Assembly (NCBI RefSeq): GCF_019145235.1
Contig: NZ_JAHSTV010000005.1
Span: 124,001 to 188,000, forward strand
DNA: 64,000 nt
Reading direction: 5' to 3'
Source: Pseudomonas farris
GTDB taxonomy: Bacteria > Pseudomonadota > Gammaproteobacteria > Pseudomonadales > Pseudomonadaceae
The notes beneath the pieces are model-generated. The model saw only the letters and a list, made by a program, of their open reading frames with translations. It searched no databases and was not told the origin of the DNA. A program made the translations under genes and the position numbers. Positions within the stretch are counted from its first letter, which is position 1; each line of letters begins with the position of its first letter. Shown in pieces: positions 18,823 through 28,153 of this stretch.

Positions 18823-20256
18823 ATGACTTTTTTGCGCCCTACCCTGCTGACGCTCGCTTGCCTGCTCGCCTCACCGGGCTTCGCCGACGACTTGCCGTCA
18901 CTCGGTGACGCCAGTTCTGCCATCGTCTCGCCGCAACAGGAACACCAACTGGGCCGTGCGTGGCTGGCGCTGTTGCGCAGCCAGGTGTCGCAGCTCAACG
19001 ATCCGCAGCTCAAGGATTACGTCGAATCCAGCGTCTACCGACTGGTGGAAACCAGCCAGGTCAATGACCGGCGCCTGGAGTTCATCCTGATCAACAGTCC
19101 GCAGCTCAACGCATTTGCCGCGCCGGGCGGGATCGTAGGTGTCAACGGTGGCTTGTTCCTCAATGCCCAGACCGAGGGCGAATATGCCTCGGTACTGGCC
19201 CACGAACTGGCTCACTTGTCGCAGCGTCACTTCGCCCGCGGCGTCGAAGCGTCGCAACGCATGCAAGTGCCCATGATGGCTGCGCTGCTGGCCGGCATCG
19301 TGATTGCCGCGGCCGGTGCAGGCGATGCCGGGATCGCGGCCATTGCTGGTACTCAAGCGGCGGCGATTCAGGAACAACGACGCTTCTCGCGCCAGAACGA
19401 ACAGGAAGCCGACCGTATCGGCATCATGAATCTGGAAAAGGCCGGTTACGATCCGCGCTCAATGCCGACCATGTTCGAACGCCTGATGCGCCAGTACCGC
19501 TTCGACGCCAAGCCACCAGAATTCCTGCTGACTCACCCAGTAACCGAGTCGCGGATCGCCGACACCCGCAACCGCGCCGAACAAGCCAAACCGGGCGGTA
19601 TCGAAGACAGCATGCGTTACCAGCTGATTCGGGCACGCGTGCAGCTGATCTATGAAGAAACACCAGGCCTGGGCGCCAAGCGCTTCCGGGCCCAACTCGA
19701 TGAAAACCCGAAAAACGACGTCGCGCGCTATGGCCTGGCTATCGCCCAGATCAAGGGCGGTCAGCTGAATGAGGCTCGCGAGAACCTCAAGCTGCTGCTG
19801 GCCAAATCGCCGAACGAGATCATCTACAACCTGGCGCAGGTCGATCTCGACATCACCAATAATCGTCTGCCCGATGCTCAATCACGGGTCGACCGGATGC
19901 TCACTCAATACCCCGGCAACTACCCGCTGAATCAGGTGCGCGTCGACCTGTTGCTCAAGCAGAATCGAGCGGCCGATGCGGAAAAAGCGCTGGAGAACCT
20001 GCTCAAGAGCCGGCCCGATGATCCGGACGTCTGGTACATGGTGGCCGAGACTCGCGGTCTGTCGGGCAACATCATCGGCCTGCATCAGGCTCGCGCGGAG
20101 TACTTTGCGCTGGTCGGCGATTATCGCCAGGCGATCCAGCAACTGGACTTCGCCAAGCGCAAGGCTGGCAGCAACTTCCCGCTGTCATCGCGCATCGACG
20201 CACGGCAACGTGAGTTGATGGAGCAGGAACGCATGGTCAAGGACATGATGGGCTAA
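18823..20256 (+). CDS. Periplasmic M48 metalloprotease with TPRs (BepA-like)
   Basis: A 477-residue beta-barrel-assembly-enhancing protease homologue. It has a signal peptide (about residues 1-22, ending G-F-A-D), an M48 zinc peptidase domain with H-E-L-A-H (about residue 128) and the third ligand in N-E-Q-E-A-D, a Gly/Ala-rich membrane-apposed stretch, and C-terminal tetratricopeptide repeats from about residue 290. In E. coli BepA cleaves stalled LptD and assists outer-membrane protein assembly. A TTG seven codons upstream is possible, but the ATG gives a canonical signal peptide. Confidence 0.9.
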   Translation: MTFLRPTLLTLACLLASPGFADDLPSLGDASSAIVSPQQEHQLGRAWLALLRSQVSQLNDPQLKDYVESSVYRLVETSQVNDRRLEFILINSPQLNAFAAPGGIVGVNGGLFLNAQTEGEYASVLAHELAHLSQRHFARGVEASQRMQVPMMAALLAGIVIAAAGAGDAGIAAIAGTQAAAIQEQRRFSRQNEQEADRIGIMNLEKAGYDPRSMPTMFERLMRQYRFDAKPPEFLLTHPVTESRIADTRNRAEQAKPGGIEDSMRYQLIRARVQLIYEETPGLGAKRFRAQLDENPKNDVARYGLAIAQIKGGQLNEARENLKLLLAKSPNEIIYNLAQVDLDITNNRLPDAQSRVDRMLTQYPGNYPLNQVRVDLLLKQNRAADAEKALENLLKSRPDDPDVWYMVAETRGLSGNIIGLHQARAEYFALVGDYRQAIQQLDFAKRKAGSNFPLSSRIDARQRELMEQERMVKDMMG

Positions 20257-20296
20257 CGCCTTCAGATATAAAGCTCAGTAACAAAAAATACAGGTA

Positions 20297-20330
20297 CAAA
20301 AAAACCGCCTCTTTCGAGGCGGTTTTTTAT
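20297..20330. terminator. Bidirectional terminator between bepA-like gene and mucD
   Basis: AAAAAAACCGCCTC / GAGGCGGTTTTTT inverted repeat with a TTTC loop, placed between convergent genes. A-run on one side and T-run on the other serve both strands. Confidence 0.88.
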
Positions 20331-20346
20331 TCAGCCGACAACCGGT

Positions 20347-21777
20347 TTATTCAGCCAGTTTGAAGGTGATGAAGCTGGCACGACCTTGACGCAGAACCCG
20401 CATCGACACCGAGCGGTTCTTCGGCAGCGCCTTGGCAATGTCGGTGAACTCCTTGGAGGAGCCGATCGCCTGGTTGTTGAGGTGAGTGATCACATCACCC
20501 GGCTGCAAGCCGATCAGGGCAGCAGGACCGTCCTGAACTTCCTTGATAACCACCCCACCTTTGAGGTCGAGGGTTTTCTTCTGCTCTTCGGTCAACTCGG
20601 CCACCGAAACACCCAGGCGATTGCTGCTGCGCTCGACGCTGGATTTAGGCAGGGCTTCCAACTCTTTGCCTTCTTCGGGAATAGCGCCAACGGTCAGCTC
20701 GACGTTCTTGCGCTTGCCTTCGCGGATCACTTCAAGATCGGCTTTCGAGCCAGCCTTCAGCGCGCCCACCAGATGCGGCAGATCGGCGGACATCACGATC
20801 GGTTGACCGTTCATGCTGAGGATCACGTCGCCCACTTGCAGGCCGCCCTTGGCAGCAGGACCGTCATCCTGGATCTGAGCCACCAGCGCACCGGCCGGTT
20901 TCTCGAGACCGAACGACTCGGCCAGATCCTTGTTCACTTCCTGGATCACTACGCCTAACCAGCCACGACTGACTTTACCGCCGCTTTTCAGCTGATTGGA
21001 AACGTCCATCGCCACATCGATAGGGATTGCGAAGGACACGCCCATGAAGCCGCCGGAACGGGTATAGATCTGCGAGTTGATGCCGACCACTTCACCCGCC
21101 AGGTTGAACAGTGGACCACCAGAGTTGCCCGGATTGATCGGCACGTCGGTCTGGATGAACGGCACATAGTTTTCGTTCGGCAGGCTACGGCCGATGGCGC
21201 TGACGATGCCCTGGGTCACCGTGTGATCAAAGCCGAACGGCGAACCGATGGCCACGACCCACTGACCGGCTTTCAGATCCTGCGACTTGCCAAGCTTCAG
21301 AACCGGCAGGTCCTTGCCTTCGATTTTCAGCAAAGCGACGTCGGAGCGCGGATCGGTACCGATCAGCTTGGCCTTCAACTCACTGCGATCGGCGAGGCGC
21401 ACGAGAATCTCGTCGGCATCGGCAATCACATGGTTGTTGGTCAGGATGTAGCCGTCGGACGAAATGATAAAGCCCGAGCCCAGGGATTGGGCTTCACGCT
21501 GACGATCACCGCGGGGGGAACGTGGCTGCTGCGGCATGCCCCGCTCAAAGAACTCGCGCAGCATCGGCGGCAAGCCTTCAAGGTCAGGCATTTGCTCGCT
21601 GGACACTTTACGGTCCGGCAGCTTCTGGGTCGTACTGATGTTAACCACCGCGGGCGAGGCTTGCTCGACCAACTGCGTGAAGTCAGGCAACTCGACCGCT
21701 TGCGCAGCGACCGCCTGACCGAGCACCAGCACGGTGGCAAAAATGGAGAGATAAGACTTCAAGCGTGGAATCGACAT
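20347..21777 (-). CDS. mucD: Periplasmic serine protease MucD (DegP/HtrA-like)
   Basis: A 476-residue HtrA protease that degrades misfolded envelope proteins and restrains AlgU activation. It has a signal peptide (about 1-27), a trypsin-like domain with His116 (N-N-H-V), Asp146 (S-D-V-A) and Ser219 in G-N-S-G-G-P-L, then two PDZ domains (about 265-360 and 375-470). The ATG at 21777 follows GGGAG; the longer open frame upstream lacks support. In P. aeruginosa mucD follows mucC, but here mucC is missing and a terminator-like hairpin lies between mucB and mucD. Confidence 0.96.
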   Translation of the reverse strand: MSIPRLKSYLSIFATVLVLGQAVAAQAVELPDFTQLVEQASPAVVNISTTQKLPDRKVSSEQMPDLEGLPPMLREFFERGMPQQPRSPRGDRQREAQSLGSGFIISSDGYILTNNHVIADADEILVRLADRSELKAKLIGTDPRSDVALLKIEGKDLPVLKLGKSQDLKAGQWVVAIGSPFGFDHTVTQGIVSAIGRSLPNENYVPFIQTDVPINPGNSGGPLFNLAGEVVGINSQIYTRSGGFMGVSFAIPIDVAMDVSNQLKSGGKVSRGWLGVVIQEVNKDLAESFGLEKPAGALVAQIQDDGPAAKGGLQVGDVILSMNGQPIVMSADLPHLVGALKAGSKADLEVIREGKRKNVELTVGAIPEEGKELEALPKSSVERSSNRLGVSVAELTEEQKKTLDLKGGVVIKEVQDGPAALIGLQPGDVITHLNNQAIGSSKEFTDIAKALPKNRSVSMRVLRQGRASFITFKLAE

Positions 21778-21870
21778 ACGGCTCCCGTTACGACGAGCAT
21801 GGTTAAGCGATATGGAGCAAGGAACACCGGAAACAATACGCCGGTATTTTTGTTCCGGGAACAACAAACA

Positions 21871-21896
21871 AGGCCAGAGCCGAGAGGCTCTGACCT
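21871..21896 (-). terminator. Terminator-like hairpin between mucB and mucD
   Basis: On the minus strand a 10-base-pair stem (GGTCAGAGCC / GGCTCTGGCC, loop TCTC) is followed by TTGTTTGTTGTT. The only imperfect pair would be a G-U wobble in the minus-strand RNA but a C-A mismatch in a plus-strand RNA, which supports function in the muc direction. It could reduce read-through from algU-mucAB into mucD. It is not a perfect terminator because the U-tract is broken by G. Confidence 0.55.
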
Positions 21897-22024
21897 ATAA
21901 AAAAATTTCGGGATTTTTGCAAATGAAAATGCTCGGCAAAACATTTCGAGGCATCAACGGCAGGACAGCCATTGTCGACCTCCCGCACCATCCAGACCCC
22001 GATAGATGAGCATGGCTGATCAGC

Positions 22025-22987
22025 TTACTGCTTGCTGGTAGCCGCGGCATCGTTGCGCATGGACAGCGCAATCCGTTCGGCGGTGCCAATCGGTATTTCA
22101 CCGACCACGGTCACCATCATCTCGCCTTGCGGAGTAGTCAATCGCCGGGAGACAGCAACGGTTGGCCCTAGCTGGGTGCGCGTGTCAGTGACTGTTGCGC
22201 CATTCAACGGCTCAAGGAACACCGAGAATCGGGCCAGACCGTCGTCGAACATCAGACTGTTGACCTGGGCCTTGGTTTCCGGGTCCTTGTGAGAGGTACT
22301 GCTGGTCAGCTCGAAACCTGGTGGTAACCAGTCCGAATGCCAGACCTGCGCAGTTTTGACGGCGGAAGCCTTGTCACTGTCGAGGGTAATGGGTTTGCAA
22401 TCAGAACCTGCCTGCAAATCGCTGTCGGAAGGCACCTCGGCAGTATCCAGTCGGGTGAACTGGAACCGCTCCAGCAGTTGCCCTTTGTCATTGAGCAACA
22501 ACGACTTCAACGGCAAACCGGTTTCCTTGTCCAGATGCAGTTCAAAACCGTAGCGATGCTGATCCCGAGGTTTCAACGACACGATCACCGCCGCACGCCC
22601 GGCGACACGCGACTTGCCAATGACGGCAAGGTCATACCAATTCTTTAGCTTTTGTGGATCGAGTGCACGAGCGGTGGAGTTGGGTGAGTCCCCCAGCCCT
22701 GCTATCAGGGTGCCGCTCACGCATTGAGTATGCCCATCAATGCGCACGACTTCCTGTGCCGAGCCGTCGAGCTGGAGTAAACGCTCGCGGACCTTGCCAT
22801 CCTGGACGCGATGCCAGATGTTGTGGGTAGAGAAACTACCGTTACGCTCGTAGACGAAAGTACCGTGAAAGCTCTGCGTTTGCTCCGCCTGTCCCAGACG
22901 CTTCAGCCAGTCCTGGGCTTCATCGGCGTGGGCTGGAACAACGAACCAGCCACTGAGCAGAAGCGTAAGTAGAGGTATGGCGCGCAT
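22025..22987 (-). CDS. mucB: Periplasmic AlgU regulator MucB (RseB)
   Basis: A 320-residue periplasmic protein that binds the periplasmic tail of the anti-sigma factor MucA and shields it from proteolysis until envelope stress. It has a signal peptide (about residues 1-21, A-H-A-D cleavage) followed by the lipoprotein-like MucB/RseB N-terminal domain (about 25-200, with F-H-G-T-F-V-Y) and the smaller C-terminal domain that contacts MucA. It begins eight bases after mucA and belongs to the algU operon. Confidence 0.95.
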   Translation of the reverse strand: MRAIPLLTLLLSGWFVVPAHADEAQDWLKRLGQAEQTQSFHGTFVYERNGSFSTHNIWHRVQDGKVRERLLQLDGSAQEVVRIDGHTQCVSGTLIAGLGDSPNSTARALDPQKLKNWYDLAVIGKSRVAGRAAVIVSLKPRDQHRYGFELHLDKETGLPLKSLLLNDKGQLLERFQFTRLDTAEVPSDSDLQAGSDCKPITLDSDKASAVKTAQVWHSDWLPPGFELTSSTSHKDPETKAQVNSLMFDDGLARFSVFLEPLNGATVTDTRTQLGPTVAVSRRLTTPQGEMMVTVVGEIPIGTAERIALSMRNDAAATSKQ

Positions 22988-22995
22988 GATCCTCC

Positions 22996-23583
22996 TTAGC
23001 GGTTTTCCAGGCTTGCTGCACGAGCGTAAGGCAGAGCGCTCTCAGTACCTTTCAGTGCAGCTTGTTGAGCATGTTGGCGCAAGTAACCTGGCAGACGCTG
23101 ATCATGCCAGCCTGGTTGACCTTGCAATACGCCGTTGGCCATAGGGCCAGTGGCTTCCGAGCTCTCATTGTAGCCTGCCAATACAGCTGGACCCTTGACC
23201 TGAGGAGCGGTCAGACCCGGTTGACTGGATTGCTGGGCCAACTCGACACCGGCGATCTCGTCCTGGTTGTACAGACGCACACCCGCCAACACGGCAACGG
23301 TCACCGAAGCAGCGACTGCCAGACGACCCAGGCTGCGCCATGGACCGCGAGAGGCTTTTGCCGGTACGGCTTCGTCAGCCAGCGCAGCAGAGACTGCCGC
23401 AGCAATGTCCAGACGAGGAAGCAACAAATCCTTGTGCATAACTGCCCGAGCGATCTGGTAACGAGCCCAAGTATCGCGGGTTTCAACATCGTCGAAGGCA
23501 TTCAACACCCGACGCAATTCCAATTCGTCCGCTTCGTTATCCATCACTGCGGACAGCGATTCCTGCAGGGCTTCACGACTCAT
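22996..23583 (-). CDS. mucA: Anti-sigma factor MucA (RseA)
   Basis: A 195-residue single-pass inner-membrane anti-sigma factor. The cytoplasmic N-terminal domain (1-80) that captures AlgU has the S-A-V-M-D-N-E-A-D-E-L-E-L family motif. One membrane helix lies at about 88-105, followed by a periplasmic domain that binds MucB and is cut by AlgW and MucP under stress. The reading frame is complete, so there is no mucA22-type mucoidy truncation here. It lies between algU and mucB. Confidence 0.95.
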   Translation of the reverse strand: MSREALQESLSAVMDNEADELELRRVLNAFDDVETRDTWARYQIARAVMHKDLLLPRLDIAAAVSAALADEAVPAKASRGPWRSLGRLAVAASVTVAVLAGVRLYNQDEIAGVELAQQSSQPGLTAPQVKGPAVLAGYNESSEATGPMANGVLQGQPGWHDQRLPGYLRQHAQQAALKGTESALPYARAASLENR

Positions 23584-23613
23584 GGCGTTCCTCTCTTGGC
23601 TGTCGCCGCTGTC

Positions 23614-24195
23614 TCAGTTTTCCTGCAACAACGGCTGCAGGGCTTTATCGATGGCTTCCCGAGCGCGGAAAATCCGGGAGCGCACGGTACCCACCGGACA
23701 CTGCATGACGCTGGCAATGTCCTCGTAACTCAGACCATCGAATTCACGTAAAGTTAAAGCCGTACGCAAATCTTCTGGCAGTTGCTGAATGGTTCGATGG
23801 ACGGTGCCTTCGATCTCATCCCGCAGCAATGCACGTTCTGGCGACTCGAGATCCTTGAGGCCATGATCGCCATCGTAGAACTCTGCATCCTCGGAACTGA
23901 CATCGCTATCCGGCGGCCGACGGCCGCGTGAAACCAGATAGTTTTTCGCCGTGTTGATGGCGATGCGGTAAAGCCACGTATAAAACGCGCTGTCTCCGCG
24001 AAAATTACCAAGTGCACGGTATGCCTTGATAAAGGCTTCCTGTGCGACATCCTGGGCTTCATGGGTGTCGTGCACGAACCGCACGATCAACCCGAGAATT
24101 TTGTGCTGGTATTTCAGCACTAGCAGATCGAAAGCTCGCTTGTCGCCGCGTTGAACGCGCTCGACCAGCTGCTGATCCTCTTCCTGGGTTAGCAT
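23614..24195 (-). CDS. algU: RNA polymerase sigma factor AlgU (AlgT, RpoE/sigma-22)
   Basis: A 193-residue ECF sigma factor controlling envelope stress and alginate genes. Start M-L-T-Q-E-E-D-Q is as in P. aeruginosa AlgU; an upstream in-frame ATG is ignored because it would add a non-conserved leader. Region 2 (core and -10 binding, with F-Y-T-W-L-Y-R-I-A-I-N-T) and region 4 (L-R-E-x-D-G-L-S-Y-E-D-I-A and the P-V-G-T-V-R-S-R-I helix) are clear. Two AlgU-type promoters upstream imply autoregulation. First gene of algU-mucA-mucB. Confidence 0.97.
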   Translation of the reverse strand: MLTQEEDQQLVERVQRGDKRAFDLLVLKYQHKILGLIVRFVHDTHEAQDVAQEAFIKAYRALGNFRGDSAFYTWLYRIAINTAKNYLVSRGRRPPDSDVSSEDAEFYDGDHGLKDLESPERALLRDEIEGTVHRTIQQLPEDLRTALTLREFDGLSYEDIASVMQCPVGTVRSRIFRAREAIDKALQPLLQEN

Positions 24196-24254
24196 GAACA
24201 CTCCTCGATAAGCTCGAAGGAGGCTTGCATTACTGAACGACCAGACTTGCAAAC

Positions 24255-24281
24255 ATAGACTCGGGCTTTTCGCAAAAGTTC
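24255..24281 (-). promoter_or_regulatory. Proximal AlgU (sigma-22) promoter of algU
   Basis: On the minus strand GAACTT (24276-24281) is followed by 16 bases and TCTAT (24255-24259), close to the AlgU/RpoE consensus GAACTT-N16/17-TCTGA. It lies about 60 bases before the algU start, matching the proximal autoregulatory promoter known for P. aeruginosa algU. Confidence 0.8.
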
Positions 24282-24448
24282 TCCCCCTTCAAGCAAGTTT
24301 CCTGCGCGCTCTGATTTGGCACGCACGAAAAGCGCAGCGCGGGATAACCCGGCTGCGCGAATAATCTTGTCATCGGATTCGTCAGCAAAGACCCAACCGC
24401 AAGTCCCGCACCGAAGCCGACACTGTCCCTTGTTTCAGGCAACCTTCT

Positions 24449-24476
24449 ATTGATCTTGGGCCTTTGGCAAAAGTTC
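24449..24476 (-). promoter_or_regulatory. Distal AlgU (sigma-22) promoter of algU
   Basis: On the minus strand GAACTT (24471-24476) is followed by 17 bases and TCAAT (24449-24453). With the proximal copy about 195 bases downstream this reproduces the P1/P3 pair of AlgU-dependent promoters described for algU in P. aeruginosa. The shared downstream context (GAACTTTTGC, then AAG-C-C) suggests the two elements arose by duplication. Confidence 0.75.
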
Positions 24477-24641
24477 CATATTTATAGCTGCCCGAAACCG
24501 ACATTGTGCAATTCTGAAGAGAAAAAGACTGTTAAATCCACGATACAGTCGCCACGTCGCCGAAGCCCTCAAAAAAACTTCCGACGAAGCGTCCAGCCTT
24601 TTCCGTCACAGTAGTTTCACAATGCCATGCTGGCCCGGCTA

Positions 24642-24668
24642 TTGTGCCGATCCCCCCCTCTATATACT
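24642..24668 (+). promoter_or_regulatory. Possible sigma-70 promoter for nadB
   Basis: TATACT (24663-24668) is a good -10 element in the otherwise GC-rich leader of nadB. TTGTGC (24642-24647) is a poor -35 at 15-base spacing. The remaining sequence of the algU/nadB divergent gap (24196-24752) shows nothing else I can name besides the two AlgU promoters. Confidence 0.35.
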
Positions 24669-24752
24669 AGTGGGCTGTGTGGCTGTCTTGACTCGCCGAT
24701 CCAGCTGTCTTGCGCCAACCCCGTCCCGGGTCGCTTTGAGCGGAATCCTGAA

Positions 24753-26369
24753 ATGAGCCAACAGTTTCAACACGATGTTCTGGTAATTGGCAGCGGTGCT
24801 GCCGGCTTGAGCCTTGCGCTGACCTTGCCCGGTCATTTGCGCATCGCCGTATTGAGCAAAGGCGACCTCGCCAATGGCTCAACCTTCTGGGCCCAGGGTG
24901 GTGTCGCTGCCGTTCTGGATGACACCGACACTGTCGAATCCCATGTCGATGACACCCTCAACGCCGGTGGTGGCCTATGCCATGAAGACGCGGTGCGCTT
25001 TACTGTCGAGCACAGCAGAGAGGCTATCCAATGGCTGATCGACCAAGGCGTGCCCTTTACCCGCGATGAACAGTCCGGCACCGAAGACGGTGGTTTTGAG
25101 TTTCACCTGACCCGCGAAGGCGGCCACAGCCATCGGCGTATCATCCACGCAGCCGACGCAACGGGCGCGGCGATTTTCAGAACCCTGCTCGATCAGGCCA
25201 AACAGCGTCCCAACATCGAACTGCTGGAGCAGCGAGTCGCGGTCGACCTGATTACCGAAAAGCGCCTGGGCCTTGAAGGCGATCGTTGCCTCGGCGCCTA
25301 TGTGCTCAACCGCAGCACCGGTGAAGTCGACACCTACGGCGCGCGTTTCGTGATCCTTGCCTCGGGCGGCGCGGCAAAGGTCTATCTCTACACCAGCAAC
25401 CCCGACGGTGCCTGCGGCGATGGTATCGCCATGGCCTGGCGTTCGGGCTGCCGGGTGGCGAACCTGGAATTCAACCAGTTCCATCCCACTTGCCTTTATC
25501 ACCCGCAAGCCAAGAGTTTCCTGATCACCGAAGCCCTGCGCGGCGAAGGCGGGCATCTGAAGCTGCCCAATGGTGAACGCTTCATGCAGCGCTTCGACCC
25601 ACGGGCCGAGCTGGCACCACGGGACATCGTCGCCCGCGCCATCGACCATGAGATGAAACGCCTGGGTATCGACTGCGTTTACCTCGATATCAGCCACAAG
25701 CCCGAAGACTTCATCAAGACGCACTTCCCGACGGTCTATGAACGCTGCCTGGAATTCTCCATCGACATCACCAAACAACCGATTCCGGTTGTGCCGGCGG
25801 CGCATTACACCTGCGGCGGCGTAATGGTCGATCAGCGGGGTCGCACCGATGTGCCGGGCCTGTATGCGATTGGTGAAACCAGCTTCACCGGCCTGCATGG
25901 CGCCAACCGCATGGCCAGCAACTCGCTGCTGGAGTGTTTCGTTTACGCCCGTTCGGCTGCAGCGGACATTCTTGAGCAGTTGCCAGACGTGTCGATTCCG
26001 ACCGCCCTGCCCGTTTGGGATGCGAGCCAGGTCACCGATTCCGACGAAGACGTGATCATTGCGCACAACTGGGACGAACTGCGGCGATTCATGTGGGACT
26101 ACGTCGGCATCGTGCGCACCAACAAGCGCCTGCAACGGGCTCAGCACCGGGTGCGTCTGTTGCTGGACGAAATCGACGAGTTCTACAGTAACTACAAGGT
26201 CAGCCGGGATTTGATCGAGCTGCGTAACCTGGCGCAAGTAGCCGAGCTGATGATTCAGTCAGCCATGGAGCGCAAGGAAAGTCGCGGCCTGCATTACACC
26301 CTCGACTACCCGAACCTGCTGCCGGTCGCCCTGGACACTATTCTGGTGCCGCCCACCTACGCCGACTGA
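24753..26369 (+). CDS. nadB: L-aspartate oxidase
   Basis: A 538-residue FAD enzyme that oxidises L-aspartate to iminoaspartate, the first step of NAD synthesis. The N-terminal FAD-binding [13 protein letters not shown] motif, the [10 protein letters not shown] segment, the active-site H-P-T region (F-N-Q-F-H-P-T) and T-C-G-G-V with G-L-Y-A-I-G-E-T are all present. The start at 24753 gives the family length; upstream codons in the same frame lack conservation signals. It overlaps the 3' end of the convergent ygfX-like gene by about 30 bases. Confidence 0.97.
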   Translation: MSQQFQHDVLVIGSGAAGLSLALTLPGHLRIAVLSKGDLANGSTFWAQGGVAAVLDDTDTVESHVDDTLNAGGGLCHEDAVRFTVEHSREAIQWLIDQGVPFTRDEQSGTEDGGFEFHLTREGGHSHRRIIHAADATGAAIFRTLLDQAKQRPNIELLEQRVAVDLITEKRLGLEGDRCLGAYVLNRSTGEVDTYGARFVILASGGAAKVYLYTSNPDGACGDGIAMAWRSGCRVANLEFNQFHPTCLYHPQAKSFLITEALRGEGGHLKLPNGERFMQRFDPRAELAPRDIVARAIDHEMKRLGIDCVYLDISHKPEDFIKTHFPTVYERCLEFSIDITKQPIPVVPAAHYTCGGVMVDQRGRTDVPGLYAIGETSFTGLHGANRMASNSLLECFVYARSAAADILEQLPDVSIPTALPVWDASQVTDSDEDVIIAHNWDELRRFMWDYVGIVRTNKRLQRAQHRVRLLLDEIDEFYSNYKVSRDLIELRNLAQVAELMIQSAMERKESRGLHYTLDYPNLLPVALDTILVPPTYAD

Positions 26370-26790
26370 ACTTGAGCCGAACCCGCAGGCGTCGGTGCAC
26401 ATCCGCCGCCTGCGAATCGCGTGGCACACAGATCGCCCTGACCCGTCGCTCATCGCGCAGACGAAAACGCAGCACCACAATCAATGGCAACGCCAGACTG
26501 TCCGGCCGCAGCTGCACGGGCTGCCAACCCACCGCCTGATTCCACAACTGCCAACCATCGGCATCGCGACGCAAGCCGCTAAACGCCTGCGGGTGTGTCA
26601 GCAGAATCTGTCGCGGCAATGCCCAGACGCCATGAGCCAGACAGCAAAAAGCGCCGAGCAGACTGGCCCAGACCGGTAGGGAAAGAAGAAACAACGAACC
26701 CAGCGCGAACAGCTGGGCCAGAAGATAGGCCGCCAGCAACTGCCGTGAGGCATGCCAGCGGCATTCGAACGCGTTACTTGGGCTGAACAC
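26338..26790 (-). CDS. YgfX/CptA-like inner membrane protein
   Basis: A 150-residue protein with two adjacent hydrophobic helices (about residues 18-57) followed by an Arg-rich cytoplasmic tail, matching YgfX (CptA), described in E. coli as the toxin partner of SdhE/CptB acting on cytoskeletal proteins. It overlaps the end of the upstream sdhE gene by 17 bases, indicating translational coupling. Its tail overlaps the end of nadB on the other strand. Sequence conservation in this family is low, so the assignment leans on topology and neighbour. Confidence 0.75.
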   Translation of the reverse strand: MFSPSNAFECRWHASRQLLAAYLLAQLFALGSLFLLSLPVWASLLGAFCCLAHGVWALPRQILLTHPQAFSGLRRDADGWQLWNQAVGWQPVQLRPDSLALPLIVVLRFRLRDERRVRAICVPRDSQAADVHRRLRVRLKFSRRRWAAPE

Positions 26791-27028
26791 GATCCAGGAT
26801 CATGCGAACCATGCGCTGCAGCTCCGGATCTTCCGATTCGGCACGTTCCATGAACCAGCCGAACATGTCCTGATCCTCACACGTCAGCAGACGGACATAC
26901 AGATCACGATCCACCTGGTTGAGGTGCGGGTAAACCTCTTTCACAAACGGCACCAGCAACACGTCAAGCTCAAGCATGCCGCGGCGGCTGTGCCAGTAGA
27001 GGCGATTCAGTTCAACTTGTTCGACCAT
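26774..27028 (-). CDS. sdhE: FAD assembly factor SdhE (YgfY/CptB)
   Basis: An 84-residue protein that promotes covalent flavinylation of succinate dehydrogenase SdhA. The conserved R-G-M-L-E-L-D motif (about residues 16-22) that contacts the flavoprotein and the D-x-D-M-F-G-W-F segment are both visible. The start at 27028 (M-V-E-Q-V-E-L) is preferred over an upstream in-frame ATG because it gives the normal length. Overlapping ygfX follows. Confidence 0.92.
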   Translation of the reverse strand: MVEQVELNRLYWHSRRGMLELDVLLVPFVKEVYPHLNQVDRDLYVRLLTCEDQDMFGWFMERAESEDPELQRMVRMILDRVQPK

Positions 27029-27176
27029 GGAGCGCTCCTCAAATAGGCGGCAAGTATACAGCCCCAAAGCGAGCCTAACAGTCGGCTTTGGTCGGGACCG
27101 ACGATCCTTTGTGAACTACCCATTTCAAGGGCGTCCCCTTATGATGTCCCTCGGACTCTTTACCCTGCGATGACCC

Positions 27177-28118
27177 ATGGCCGATTCTGCTTTTTTCTGC
27201 ACCCTGTCTCACGAAGGCGTTCTCGCGGTACGCGGCGCGGATGCCGGCAAATTCCTGCAAGGCCAATTGACTTGCAACCTTGATTACCTGAGCGACACCC
27301 AGGCCAGCCTTGGCGCGCGCTGCACGCAGAAAGGCCGGATGCAGTCGAGTTTCCGCATTCTGCTGGAAGGCGACGGTGTGCTTATGGCGATGGCCAGCGA
27401 GCTGCTGGAGCCGCAACTGGCGGACCTGAAAAAGTACGCGGTGTTCTCCAAATCGAAACTGACCGATGAAAGTGCCAGCTGGGTTCGCTTTGGCCTTGAG
27501 CATGGCGATGCGGCACTGACCAGCCTGGGCCTGGAACTACCGGCTGAAACCGACAGCGTGGTGCGCAATGACGGCCTGATCGCCCTTCGCGTCTCGCCGG
27601 ATCGCGCTGAATTCTGGGTTCGCGCCGATCAAGCCGACACCATCAAGGGCAAGCTGTCCGCTCTGTTGACCGAAGGTGAATTGAATCAATGGCTGCTGGG
27701 CCAGATCCGCGCCGGGATCGGTCAGGTCATGCCGAGCACCCGCGAGCTGTTCATCCCGCAGATGCTCAATCTGCAAGCCGTCGGAGGTGTGAGTTTCAAG
27801 AAAGGTTGCTACACCGGCCAGGAAATCGTCGCGCGCATGCAATACCTTGGCAAACTCAAGCGCCGCCTGTATCGCCTGCAGCTGGAAGCCAGCGAATTGC
27901 CGGAGCCCGGCACCCAACTGTTTTCCCCGACCCACGGCAGTTCGATCGGTGAAGTGGTGCTGGCCGCCCGCACCGAGCAAAACATTGAACTCCTTGCGGT
28001 GCTGCAAGCCGAAGCGGCAGAAGATGGCAACCTGCACCTTGGCGCACACGAAGGTCCGGGCCTGCATCTGCTCGACCTGCCTTACCAACTGGATCGTGAT
28101 CGCGAAATCCAGCGTTAA
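27177..28118 (+). CDS. ygfZ: tRNA-modifying / Fe-S cluster assembly protein YgfZ
   Basis: A 313-residue folate-binding protein of the GcvT-like family that supports activity of several iron-sulfur enzymes such as MiaB. The signature K-G-C-Y-T-G-Q-E (Cys about residue 210) is present, in the context G-V-S-F-K-K-G-C-Y-T. The N-terminal G-x-D-A-x-x-F-L-Q-G-Q-L-T segment is typical. It is divergent from sdhE, as in many gammaproteobacteria, and precedes an HDOD gene. Confidence 0.92.
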   Translation: MADSAFFCTLSHEGVLAVRGADAGKFLQGQLTCNLDYLSDTQASLGARCTQKGRMQSSFRILLEGDGVLMAMASELLEPQLADLKKYAVFSKSKLTDESASWVRFGLEHGDAALTSLGLELPAETDSVVRNDGLIALRVSPDRAEFWVRADQADTIKGKLSALLTEGELNQWLLGQIRAGIGQVMPSTRELFIPQMLNLQAVGGVSFKKGCYTGQEIVARMQYLGKLKRRLYRLQLEASELPEPGTQLFSPTHGSSIGEVVLAARTEQNIELLAVLQAEAAEDGNLHLGAHEGPGLHLLDLPYQLDRDREIQR

Positions 28119-28153
28119 CAGCAGCATTTGTCGCAATACCCTAGAGAAAAGAA

